64,000 bases of DNA. Origin: Chamaecrista fasciculata (lineage: Eukaryota > Streptophyta > Magnoliopsida > Fabales > Fabaceae). The notes beneath the pieces were generated by a model. It was not told the DNA's origin. It worked only from the letters and a program-made list of their open reading frames with translations, and made no database searches. The stretch spans positions 27,010 through 91,009 of the forward strand of contig QANZ01009912.1 of the NCBI GenBank assembly GCA_003254925.1. Reading direction: 5' to 3'. How positions within the stretch are numbered: the stretch's first letter is position 1; each line of letters starts with the position of its first letter. A program made the position numbers and the translations under genes. This document shows positions 1 through 10,795 of the stretch, in pieces.

Positions 1-480
1 CAAATTATGGGGTTAATTTCATTTTTGTCCTCAAATTACTTTTTATTCCGTTTGGGTCCACAAACTATGGAGTTAGTTTCATTTTGGTCCTCAAATTATT
101 TTTGTTCCATTTTAATCCTCAAACTTTCAAATTTGTTTCGTTTTGGTTTTCAAACTTTCACATTTGTTCCGCTTTAGTCCTCAAACTTTCATATATGTTT
201 CATTTTGATCCTTAAACTTATAATAAAGAAAATTTTTCACTTTTTAAAAGAAAAATTAACCATAAATTTATTTCATTTTGGTCCTCAGACTCATAATAAG
301 CTACTTGGCAATGAGAGAAATTTTTTTTTCACTCTTTATAAGAAAAATTGGCCATAAATTTATGAAGATTTATAAAGTACTATTGGGGGCACAACTGACA
401 CAAATGAAACGTTAGGGGCATAATTGAAAATGCACGCAAACGTTAGGGACACGAAAGGGTCTTTTCTCAAGAAATTTTTT
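1..480. repeat. Dispersed GGTCC-motif repeat (family A)
   Basis: Short motifs of the type tttggtcctcaaa recur every 30-40 bases, mixed with phrases such as caaactttcaaattt. The same array appears in reverse orientation at about 44200-44640 and 54690-54960, and a weaker version lies near 22660-23130. No open reading frame of note is present. I read this as one arm or a fragment of a non-autonomous TIR element; its ends cannot be fixed here because the window begins inside it. Confidence 0.6.
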
Positions 481-1215
481 ATTAAATTTATTTCAGTTTA
501 TTACATTATATCATATTTGTAATATATAATTTTTATATCATGTAAAATTTTAAAAATATATTTATTGCTTAATTAAAGGCAATTGTCACCAAAAAGGCAA
601 AAAGTTTATCAAAATAGTAAGAGTATTACTTATTTTTCCAGATTCTAATATACATAAAAGTTATTTTAGTCAATTTTCATCAACTATCATTTATTACGCT
701 TATACAAATTTCTTTCTACTATATTATTTTTTTACCTAATTTATTTATTATATTTTCTCTTTCTATTATATTATTTTTAATTTTTACCTAATTTATTTAT
801 TATTTTTTTTCTTTCTATAACTCACTTGAGTTGACTTGCGGACCAAATAGGGTGGTGCTAATACTTTTTTATAAAAAAATTACTTTACATCGAGATTTGT
901 AAAAAAGTAATATGATGAAAGATAAATAAAACTTGTAAATTATCAATAATATTTTTATTTTATTTTAATATAAATTCTAAATATATAATTATTTTATTTT
1001 ATAATAAAATAAAATCTAAGTAAAAATTATCTTTAATTCTAAAAGTTAATTTAGTTTTGAAAAATTATAATTAAGAAAATAATATGCAAAACTATTATAT
1101 AAATAACTATATTTAGATGGAAATATATAAAAATATAAAAATATAATATATATATATAATGATTATATTTTATAAAATTAAAAAATGGGTAACTGCGGGT
1201 TAACTCGTCCCGTGT
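481..1215. other. AT-rich intergenic DNA
   Basis: Very AT-rich sequence with runs of t and ta dinucleotides. I see no coding potential, RNA gene or clear repeat border. Confidence 0.6.
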
Positions 1216-1223
1216 CTATTAAG

Positions 1224-1750
1224 CAGAGTTATTAAAACCGGACCGGCCGGTTGAACCGGGAACCGGCCATTAGGCCGGTCCGAATTGTCTTAATAACTGG
1301 CTAGACAGAGAACCGGAGGGAACCGGCCAAAACCGGTTGAACCGGTCTTGGTTTATTTTTAATTTTTTATTATTTTTTTTTTTGATTTTTTTAGTCTTTT
1401 TTTATAATTATGGGTCAAATATTAGAGAATGGTGATTATGAACCAAAGTTTGATAGAGAAAGTGATCATAAAATGTCACTTGATGATATTATATTGTTGA
1501 ACATAAATGAAAATTGATTATCTCTATATTAATTCATGTTAATTTATGAAAATTGTATTACTATATTAATGTTATAATTGTTTTTTTAACCTAATTATGA
1601 ATATTTGAATTAAAAATTTATCATATATAGGTTTTTTTATTATTTTTAATTTATTTATTTGTCAACTGTCCGACCCCGGTTGGACCCCGGTTGAACCATT
1701 GAACCCCTCCTTTGACCGGTTCAATGGCCGGTCCGGTTTTAATAACCTTG
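1224..1750. mobile_element. hAT-type MITE, ACCGG family, with perfect 8-bp TSD
   Basis: The ends are inverted: the left end reads cagagttattaaaaccgg and the reverse complement of the right end reads caaggttattaaaaccgg, and both continue into ccggccggttgaaccgg-like sequence. The 8 bases ctattaag stand directly on both sides (1216-1223 and 1751-1758), an exact target-site duplication. An 8-bp TSD and a 5-base CA(G/A)(A/G)G terminus are hallmarks of the hAT superfamily. At 527 bp it has no room for a transposase, so it is non-autonomous. Related copies lie at 8672-9291 and 45278-45660. Confidence 0.85.
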
Positions 1751-1758
1751 CTATTAAG

Positions 1759-2216
1759 CCAACAGACTAAAAAAGTCAACCCATTTAATTATATTTTTAA
1801 ATTGGTTTAAATCGTTATTTTAACTTAAAGACTAAATTGTTCACTATTGTTACATTATATGAACCAACTCGTTTTTTTTTTATTATTATTTAAGGATAAA
1901 TTCTTTAACTCATTACAAATTGAAGGATCAAAAAGTAAGTTTTATGTAGAATCTATTTAAACAAAATTGTACACTAGTAATCCTATCATGTTTATTTATC
2001 AAGTAAAGTTTTCCAACACCAATTATATATTAGAAAAAAGTTTCAAAATGTAACTTTCTTAAAAATCAATTATCATAAACTCCCATGCAAATTGAAGCCA
2101 AATCAAATACAAAATTTCAAAAAAAAAAACCTTCAAATAAAATCAATTTTAAAAATCTATCCCAAACAACTAAGATTTTATACCAAAAATAAAGTTAAAA
2201 AATAATTTTTCCTTCC
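1759..2216. other. AT-rich intergenic DNA
   Basis: No gene, RNA or bounded repeat recognised between two MITEs. Confidence 0.5.
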
Positions 2217-2224
2217 ATTTTCAT

Positions 2225-2928
2225 TAAGGGTGTTTAGCGGCGGACCAACCCGCTAAAACCAACCAAACTCGCTGTAGTTTGGGTTGGGCTATAAGTTTCA
2301 GAATTCTGAGCTCGCTGAACCCAACTCAACCCACCAGTTCGCCATTTATATATTTTTTATTTTAATTATACAAATAAATAATAATTAGTAATTTAATACA
2401 AATGACTATTGAGTTGTCCTTCTTCCTTAATTTTAATATTGCTAAAGTGACTTCACCTTCCATAAATTTTTTTTTGTCAATCATTCAATTTAGCGTTCTA
2501 CCGAATTGAAGAGCACTTTTAATTTAATCTCTTTAATTTTTATCAATTTCATTTTTTATCGAAAATAGTAGAATTAGAATTTTTACAATTTTACTTGCTA
2601 AATTCTACTGTTGTCATGACAGATTCTATCTTTCTCTACTACTAACTTGCTAATCTCTATTTTTACATATTATATTAGTATCGACTTATAGTAATAAGAA
2701 ATCTTTCTCATCAAAATTCAAGACAAAAAAATTATAGAGTCAAGTGTATTTTTTTTAAAAAAGAATATTTGCAGATTGGAATAGGCCAACCTGCCAACCC
2801 GCTGTTGTTTTGTTTGGGTTGAATTTTTTTTTTCCAAAATCCAACCCAAACCAACCCGCACTCAAAAAATTACCAGCCCAAACCAATCGGCCCTAAATCC
2901 AACCCAACTCACCCCGCGAACACCCCTT
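2225..2928. mobile_element. hAT-like MITE with near-perfect 8-bp TSD
   Basis: The left end taagggtgtttagcgg matches the reverse complement of the right end (aaggggtgttcgcgg). Both ends carry subterminal motifs of the type ccaacccgc and caacccaac. The flanks are attttcat (2217-2224) and attttcac (2929-2936), a 7-of-8 match and so a slightly decayed target duplication. At 704 bp it has no coding potential. The TSD length places it with hAT elements. Confidence 0.7.
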
Positions 2929-2936
2929 ATTTTCAC

Positions 2937-3410
2937 CTTTACATAATTTATAAATTTTCATATAATTTTATCCAACAACTAAAATCATTAAATATCTATT
3001 TAGATGATTCCACACTTAAAAGTCTCTATCCACAACAAATTATCCAAACAACTTTTAACTTTAAATTACTTAAAATTAACTCGACCACTAAACTCACTCA
3101 AATTAAAATTACTTCCATCCTGTTTTTATTATTTCTAGCTTTTACTTGTGGACGTATGTATGTGGTTCAAATGCATGGCATATGGTGGGGGTGGGGGGAT
3201 AGGAGTTCGGAAATGAGAAAATGAGAAAACATTGGAGAATTTAGAATATTCAGATTACTTGGGTAAATGTTATATGATTGGGAAATAATTCCAAAAATTG
3301 GAAACTAATATCAGTAGTGAGAAATTTAAGAAATTAGAATGGTGAGTCAAGGTTTAGTGATATAAACTCTAATTAAGTATATACATTGTGTTGTTATTAT
3401 TGTTAGATCA
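2937..3410 (+). promoter_or_regulatory. Presumed promoter/5' region of the NB-LRR gene
   Basis: AT-rich upstream DNA with a G-run patch near 3187-3198 and a TATA-like gatataaac at about 3359-3367, roughly 50 bases before the start codon at 3411. The core promoter is inferred only from position; no transcript start is visible. Confidence 0.3.
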
Positions 3411-6400
3411 ATGGCAGAAATACCAATCTCTATTGCTGCTAAAGTAGCTGAATACTTTGTGGATCCAATCATACGTCGAGCTCGTTATTTGTTTCGTTTC
3501 AACCAAATCATTCGAGAGTTTGAAAAGGCTAAGGCTGATTTGGAATCAACACTGGAAGGTGTGAAGGAACATGAAAGAGAGGTTACAAGAAGAACTGAAG
3601 AAATAACACAACCTGTGAAGAAGTGGCTGCATGATGTGGACAATGTCTTAAAAGATGTGCCCAAGTTGCAAGAAAAGGCTACACAAGCAAGACTCAGCTG
3701 TCTTCAACTGCCACTGAGGTACTATTGTGATTATGTGATTGGAAATATTATAGAGTAAATCGGTCCGTAAAAAGTCACAAAGTTGACAACTTGGTCCTTG
3801 AAAGATTGAAATGTACAATTTAATCTTTAAAAGATTAAAACAATATACTTATTAGTCTTTTTTCATGGACTAAATAATATATCGTTTTAATCTTTCAGGG
3901 ACTAAATGTATATTTCAAATTTTCAAGAAGGAAGTTGTCAGCTTACTAATATATTATGATATTAGTTCAAGTTGTATGACAACTTTAAAAAAGATATTTC
4001 AAAATCTCTAAAAAATTTAGGAAGTGACACTGACTAATTCATAATGGGCTCTTGTTTTGAACAAGGCGTAAAAACAATAGAAGTATATTCTATGAAAATA
4101 AAAGTATATAGATACATCTCAACCAGATGGATATAGCTTGTTAAATTAATTTAAAAGACACATTAAAATGTGTGCAAAACTTACCTTCTTTCATTTGTTA
4201 CACCTTTCTATCACATGTTAAGTTATATACTCTTCGCTCTCGTTTCATTCAAACATTATGGGACTTTATTTGACACAAGCATATACGCATCACAACAGGT
4301 ATATGGTAGCAAAAGAAATGCAAAGCAAGATGATGCAAATGGTGAACCTTAAAGACAACTCCAAGATTGACCCATTCTCTCTGCTCAAAGAAATTCCAGG
4401 CATCAATTACTTCCCTTCAAAAGACTTTACGTACTTCAACTCTACAACAACAGCTTTCAATATGCTTTTGAAGGCTTTCAAAGATGATAAGAATGAAATG
4501 GTTGGAATGTACGGAATGGGGGGATCAGGTAAAACAACTTTGGCTAAAGAGTTTGGGAAGAAAGTTGAGGAACTGAAGCTTTTTGACAAGGTGGTCATTG
4601 CTATTGTGTCTCAACCTCTAAATGTTGTCAATGTGCAAGGTCAAATTGCTGACCAAATAGGTCTGAAGTTCATTGAAGAAACACCACAAGGCAGAGCACA
4701 AAGACTATGGACCGGATTACAAAAGGAGAGGATTCTTATAATCCTAGATGATGTGTGGAGCAAACTAAATCTTGAAGATATAGGGATTCCACTTCCAAGC
4801 AATGATGATAGGGGATGTTGTGTTTTGATAACCACTAGGCTCAAGGGAGTTTGTGACACTATGGATTGTAAAAGTACAATTCAACTATCTCTCTTAACTG
4901 AAGAGGAAGCATGGGGTTTGTTTATGCTTCATGCAAATATAACCAATGACTCATCAAGTGAGTTAAGGGGTGTTGCATGGGAAGTAGCTGACGAATGTAA
5001 AGGACTACCTATAGCAATTGTGACAGTAGGAAGCACATTAAAGGGGAAGAGTCTTAGGGAATGGAGGTTAGCATTGAAGAGACTGAAAGAATCAAAACCA
5101 ATGGACATTGCTATGGGTTTGAGGAGTCCATATGCATGTCTTGAGTTGAGTTATAATAATTTGACAAACTCAGTAGCCAAGTCGATTTTCTTGCTATGCT
5201 CTATGTTTCCTGAAGATTATGATATCAATAGGGAGGATTTGATCCGACTTGGAAAGGGGGTGGTTGAGCTAGATGACATTGTTGGTACAATGGAAGAAGC
5301 AAGGGCAGTGATGTATGTGGCTATCAACATTCTCTTAGATTCTTGTTTGTTGATGCCTAGTACGAAACAAGATTGTGTAAAAATGCATGACCTTGTTCGA
5401 GATGTAGCCTTGTGGATTGCATCGAAGGAAAGTCAAGCAATTATGGTGGATGACAAAGTGGTTCGGAGAAAGTTCAAGGAAAATGAAACATTGAAAGATA
5501 CAAAGGTGATATCCTTGTGGAACTTGGGAGAGGAATTTCAGCTCCCAAACAACCTGAATTGTCCAACACTTAAGATTTTGCTGCTTCATTCCCAAGCTTC
5601 ATTTCAAGAACCAAATATTTATCCTGGATGGATGAAAGCACTTAAAGTCTTAGCTCTTCTAAGATTTAGTTTTCAAAGGTCTACATCTATAAGTGGGCGG
5701 GAAAGGACATGGTCAATGCCAAAGTCAATTGGATCATTAACAAATCTTCACACCTTATGCATTAGAGGATGTATTCTGGGTGACATATCATTTCTTGGTA
5801 CCATTAAAGGATTGGAAATTCTTGACTTACGTGGTTCTTCCTTTGATGAATTACCTGGTGCTATTGCAGACATGAAAGAATTGAAACTCCTGGATTTGTT
5901 CCAATGCTCAATTGAGAAGAGCCCTTATGAAGTGATAGGGAAATGTTCCCAACTCCAAGAATTGGATTTATGGGATATGGGGTCTGTATGTCCAACAAAT
6001 GTCTCTTTTCCAAGTCTACAAAGGTATGCTGTTTTTGTTTCCACGATCAACAAAGATTGGTACCGTTTTACACTCGATCGTTATTATGTAGAAGAAGACA
6101 TTGATGCATCATCAAGAACTTTGTTCATGGAAGGTTTTGATGTGTCTGTTCTAAGTTCATCGATGAAAGATCTCTTTCTCAGAGCAGACATACTTCAATT
6201 GAAGAAATGTAGGTGCAGCAATACAGATTTCTATTCTCTACAAGTAAGGCATCTAAGAATTGAGTCTTCTCCACAGATAAAGTTTTTTGTTGGTGCAAAC
6301 ATTATTGAAACAGAGCAAGCATTCTCCCACCTAGCTACCTTGAGACTTGAAAAATTAGAAGGTCTTGAACGAGTGTTCCAAGACTCATCCATAAATTTCT

Positions 6401-8119
6401 CTCTCCAAAAGTTAGAAGAACTACACATGTCATGTTGTCCCAAATTGCATGACATATCCTTTCCTCAAAATTCCAATCTATGCCTCCTTAAGACACTTTA
6501 CTTGTTTGATTGTCCAATGCTTCAACCAACACTTTTCACACCATCTGTTGCCAAAACTCTAGTTTTGCTAGAAATTCTTAGAATATCTTGCTGTGGAAAT
6601 TTGAAGCATGTAATAGAAGTGAATGAGAAACAAGGGAAATTTGATGGTAACAGTAATCAAGATCCTTCTTTGATGCCATTTCAAAATTTAAGAGAGCTTG
6701 ATGTTTCCTACTGTAGTGAGTTAGAATCAATTCTACCACTCGATTATGCTCAGTATCTAGTGAAATTGGAATATTTGGAAGTCATTTCAGTTATGAAGTT
6801 GAAGTATGTGTTTGGTGGAAGAAAGGAAGATTGTGATTCATTGTATCAATGGAATGAAAAGAAGTCAATAGAGATCGGGATCAACATGCCCGCTTTAAAA
6901 AAACTCGGGTTCATAAATGTTCCAAAATTAGTTGGCCTATCACCTAATCAACATGGTCTAAGAACAATGATGGTAACTACACCTTTTATTATATTTTATT
7001 TTCTATAGTTCCAATTTTCCTATATTTAACCAATTTCCATATATACTTTCAGGAGATCAACATGCCTGCTTTAAAAACACTCCGTTTGTATTCTATGCCT
7101 GAACTAATTGGCATTGTCCCTCAATTGTGTGGTCCAAGATCAATGGTAAGACTATGGTGATTCACTAATTAATATTTTGTCAAGTTTTTAAATTTAGTTT
7201 CCTTATGCTCATTCACATCCATTTCCATATTACTTCCTTCTAATTAACATTTTTGAACACTTATAGGTGACCACAGACTTGAACCAGTTGAGCAATCAAG
7301 CACTTCTCAAACCATTGCAAGATTTCTTGAATTTGGAGGATCTTCAAATTAGTGGTAGTGGAAGATGGAAAGGTATTTATGAAGTCAAAGAAGAAAGAGT
7401 AGCCTATGGGGACCCTATTAAGGAGCAAGCATCCTCAAAGTTGAACTTGAACATATCTTCTTTATATTTAGTTGGTGTTCCAGAGATAGAATTTATTTGG
7501 AAGAGCCCCAAACAAAGTCTGAGCCTCCAGAGACTTAATTCCATTCACATAGTGCAATGCCCAAAGTTGAACACTATCTTCACTTCCACTATCACTACAA
7601 GCATACCAAAATTGGAGACACTTACAATATATGAATGCAATGAATTGGAGGGAATCACGTATGCAGATTCAAATGCACTAACAAGTTCAGATGCTTCTTC
7701 CCACAGTGATAACAATAATGTTTGCTTCCCCAAACTTTCCCATATTAGAATAAGGGGTTGCAACAAACTGAAATACATCTTCACTTATTCTCTAGCTTAT
7801 CATTGTCCGTCTCTAACCCAAATAAATATAGAAGATTGTTATGAGCTTGAGAGGGTTCTTGATGTATCTGATAGAAAAGATGGTGATGATGGTGAAGTTT
7901 TGTTTCCAGCACTGTCATGGATATTTCTCAGAAATTTGCCAAAGTTAACAGAGATTTTCCCAAGTTTTGAGTATGAGGGTAGCCTTGATGTAAAAGATTG
8001 CCCAAATTTACAATACACATCATCTCCATCCTCATCAGGTACACTTATCTTATCAGAATTCTTAAATTTATTCCTGAATTTTTTATTTTAGCATCTATCA
8101 ATTTTCTTCAGGTAATTGA
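3411..8119 (+). CDS. CC-NB-LRR (CNL) disease resistance protein
   Basis: This is an intracellular immune receptor of the At4g27190-like class. Proposed exons are 3411-3718, 4299-6972, 7053-7145, 7267-8038 and 8112-8119 (about 1284 aa). All junctions are GT-AG and keep the frame; exon 1 joins exon 2 inside an Arg codon. The first ~110 residues are a heptad-rich coiled coil beginning MAEIPISIAAKVAEYF. The NB-ARC domain shows the P-loop GMGGSGKTT (175-183), kinase-2 LILDDVW-type motif (about 250-256), RNBS-B VLITTR, GLPI (338-341), RNBS-D CSMFPEDYD and MHD (465-467). Irregular leucine-rich repeats follow to the C terminus. All ATP-binding motifs are intact, with no frameshift or stop, so it looks functional. 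The last exon is tentative: reading through the donor at 8039 would end at 8091 instead. Exon 3 repeats the end of exon 2. The pathogen recognised cannot be told from sequence. Confidence 0.9.
3755..3950. repeat. Dispersed GGACTAAA repeat (family C) in NB-LRR intron 1
   Basis: Phrases such as ttggtccttgaaagatt and tctttcagggactaaa form a loosely inverted unit inside intron 1 (3719-4298). Similar units lie in the TBL gene introns at about 41970-42360, 42890-43100, 48426-48650, 49120-49370 and 49790-50350. Borders are not sharp. Confidence 0.5.
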
Positions 8120-8663
8120 TTAATGATGCCTACAATATTATCCTTCACTATTTTCTCAATATACCAGCATACCCTCTCATTTCCCATAGACTTCCTACAA
8201 TCTAGTTTTAAGATACATTATATATTTTGGTCAGAAGTTGATCAAGCAATATTTTTAGCAATATTATGCACTTATTATATTTCAAGTCTTATTTTTTAGG
8301 CAACCAAATTTTGTTTTATTAGTTGGATTTGTTATTTTCTTTATAGTTATATGTCATATATAAAACTTGTGTTTTTCGTCCAAAAAAAGTTTTGTATATT
8401 ACAATTTTGATCCGACTCTATATTGTGAAAATTACTTTTTGAAGGTTTTCATTGAAAAATAAAGAAATAACTAATGATAATAAACTAAAAGCTCTTCTAG
8501 ATGTTTATTCTTAGATTTACTTTGTACTTGGAAAAATAATTTCTCATTAATAGGTAATGATCATTTTATCTTTTATTCGAGGCATTGTAGGAGAAGAAGG
8601 AAAAGAAGAACAAAATGGAGATGGAGAAGAAGGAGATGGAGGAGGAGAAGGGGAAGGAGAAGA
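8120..8663. other. NB-LRR 3' flank
   Basis: AT-rich sequence that should contain the 3' UTR, ending in a purine-rich tract (8580-8660, gga/gaa repeats). No second gene is seen. Confidence 0.5.
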
Positions 8664-8671
8664 CGTTTGAA

Positions 8672-9291
8672 CAGTGATGTAAAAACCGGACCGGACCGGC
8701 CGGTCGGACCGGGAGCCGGAAGGCAAGGCGGTCTGGTTCAACCATTTGAACCGTTTTGATGTTTGGACCGGATTAGACCGGATTGGACCGGTCAAGAACC
8801 GGAAAAACCGGGTCCAACCGTTGGACCGGACCGGCGGTTCCCAAATTTTTTTTTTTTTTTTTTTTTTTTTATACCCAGTCATACTTACATTTTTTTTTTA
8901 TTTTGTACTTTTTGAACTTTAAAATTGTGTGTGATGAATTTGAAACTTGAGAGTTGACATGTTGAATTTGATTATTATGAGTTTATGACTTATGAGATCT
9001 TGTTTAATATGCATTTAGTCCATTTACTTGCTTGAAAAAATATTTAGTCCATGATCTCTAGTTGTGGAGAGAAAAGTTATATTATTTGCATAAAGAGATG
9101 TATATATTAATAGATTTAATGCATCTCTTAAACCCAAAAAAAAAAATATAGAGGGTTTATATTTAATATATTAAAAATAAATTATTTATTGCGTCATCCG
9201 GTCCAAATATCCGGTCCGACCGGTTGAACCGATCAGACCGTGAACCGAACACTTGTCCGAGTCTTTGTCCGGTTCGGTTATGACAACACTG
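8672..9291. mobile_element. hAT-type MITE, ACCGG family, with perfect 8-bp TSD
   Basis: The left terminus cagtgatgtaaaaaccgg mirrors the reverse complement of the right end, cagtgttgtcataaccg, and both continue into accggaccgg-type repeats. The 8 bases cgtttgaa occur exactly on both sides (8664-8671 and 9292-9299). A long T homopolymer lies inside at about 8847-8870. There is no transposase. Length 620 bp. Same family as 1224-1750. Confidence 0.85.
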
Positions 9292-9299
9292 CGTTTGAA

Positions 9300-9606
9300 A
9301 TGCATTGAATTTGTGTCTTAGTATATATGTTGAAACATTATATAAAAGAGAAAGATAGAAAATAATAATTAATTATGTGGATATTGGATTGTGTGGACTT
9401 TTTATTTCATTTGCATGAATGGCTTGTTCAATTTGAACAAGTATTGTACAGTAATTCAAAAATGACATACTAATTATTGAATTATTTAAATATTTGGTAA
9501 ATAGTTTGTTTTCATCTTTTCAACTAAAGATTTTGATTATGAGTATTCCTACATTTATTGTGTTAAATTTATGAGTCTGAAAATTAAATAAGTGGATTCA
9601 AGTATG
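9300..9606. other. AT-rich intergenic DNA
   Basis: Nothing recognisable between the MITE and the candidate LTR. Confidence 0.5.
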
Positions 9607-9611
9607 GACCT

Positions 9612-9883
9612 TGTTGAGAAACATAAGAATTATATTATTTCTTCTTTTATTATTATCTTTTAGGATTAGAATTTTATTTTTGTTATTATCATTATATTAA
9701 ACAAATAGGATTAGGTTTTATTTTTTGTTATTATCTTTTTCAAGTAAGTTTAGGATTCTTAACTTAATTAGGTCTATTTCTCTCCTAACTTAATTAGGAG
9801 TATTGCTCTCTTATTTAACCTACTTTAAGCCTTTCTGTTTAGTGTAAATAATAATAAGAATTTCGCTACCTAATTCTTCAACA
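9612..9883. mobile_element. Candidate solo LTR
   Basis: A 272-bp unit begins tgttgagaaac and ends ttcttcaaca, the TG...CA form with a short inverted TGTTGA/TCAACA terminus typical of copia LTRs. The flanks gacct and cacct match in 4 of 5 bases, which would fit a decayed 5-bp target duplication. No internal retroelement sequence is attached, so it would be a solo LTR. No second copy in the window confirms it. Confidence 0.45.
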
Positions 9884-9888
9884 CACCT

Positions 9889-10540
9889 TACTCATCCCAA
9901 ACTAATTGATTGTATACAAATTGTTTAAGTATTTAATTTCATACAGAGAAACAAATAAAAAAAAAAATAGCTGATAAACAATATGAGAGTGTGGAAGAGG
10001 CATTATTTCAAAGCAGTAGTTGCATTTACAAAGTAAATGCAGAACAATGGCAACACAATTTGTAAACTAAAAATCCACAATTACATAATGCAAGAGAAGA
10101 ATAACAAAGAAAATTATTAAGTATCACAGCATGTTGAAATGTAATAATCTACACCAGCTACGGTTTCACCTAAAGAAAGGAATGCCAAAACCTGTTTCTA
10201 ATAATACAAGATACATTCAATCACATAACTCAGAGGAAACCTTAATGAAAAATGCTGATATTCAAAATCAGACAATACAATATATGTGGAAAATTTGATT
10301 TCTCCAGCCTGTTGGCTTCAAAGAACTATGATATCATATCACAGATGCTACAAGGGGAACTACAGATCAAAAACCTTAGCACGGTACCACAGAGATGTCG
10401 GATGTCGGCTTGGAGAATGACGCCACCCGATCGGCAAGTACTTGCTGAAAACTACAGATGAAGAAATCAAAGTTCATTATGCGTTGCCAATAAGTTAAGC
10501 TCATCTCATGATCACATGTAGTTTGTTTTTTCTTTTCATA
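9889..10540. other. Intergenic DNA and distal 3' region of the translocator gene
   Basis: No coding signal of its own. The short open frame at 10252-10461 (+) has no recognisable family and lies next to the minus-strand gene's 3' end. Confidence 0.4.
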
Positions 10541-10546
10541 TACAAG

Positions 10547-10552
10547 TTTATT
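10547..10552 (-). terminator. Possible poly(A) signal of the translocator gene
   Basis: AATAAA on the minus strand, about 245 bases past the stop codon at 10796-10798. Its position suits a plant near-upstream element; it is not proven. Confidence 0.35.
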
Positions 10553-10795
10553 AAATAAATGAAATACAATAAAGTTTTTCTTTCCTAGTGATGAGAGTCC
10601 GTACTCAGTGGCATTTGTAGATTATCATGAAATTCAAGACTGGAGATGAGCAGAAATGGGCATGGTGGTTACACAAAATAGATCAGTTTTAGAGTCTTCG
10701 ATTACTTTTCTGGTTGGGAGGGACTTTTGCATTTTGGCCCGTAATTAAAGACTTACTTTGAAGTTAAACGGCGATGTTTGTAACGGTTTCAGAAT

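Noticed and set aside
4407-6455. Minus-strand open frames opposite the NB-LRR gene
   Set aside because: Shadows of the strongly supported plus-strand exon 2; none resembles a protein family.
8547-8882. 111-codon minus-strand open frame
   Set aside because: It runs through the poly-T tract and accggaccgg repeats of the hAT MITE at 8672-9291; the protein is low-complexity.
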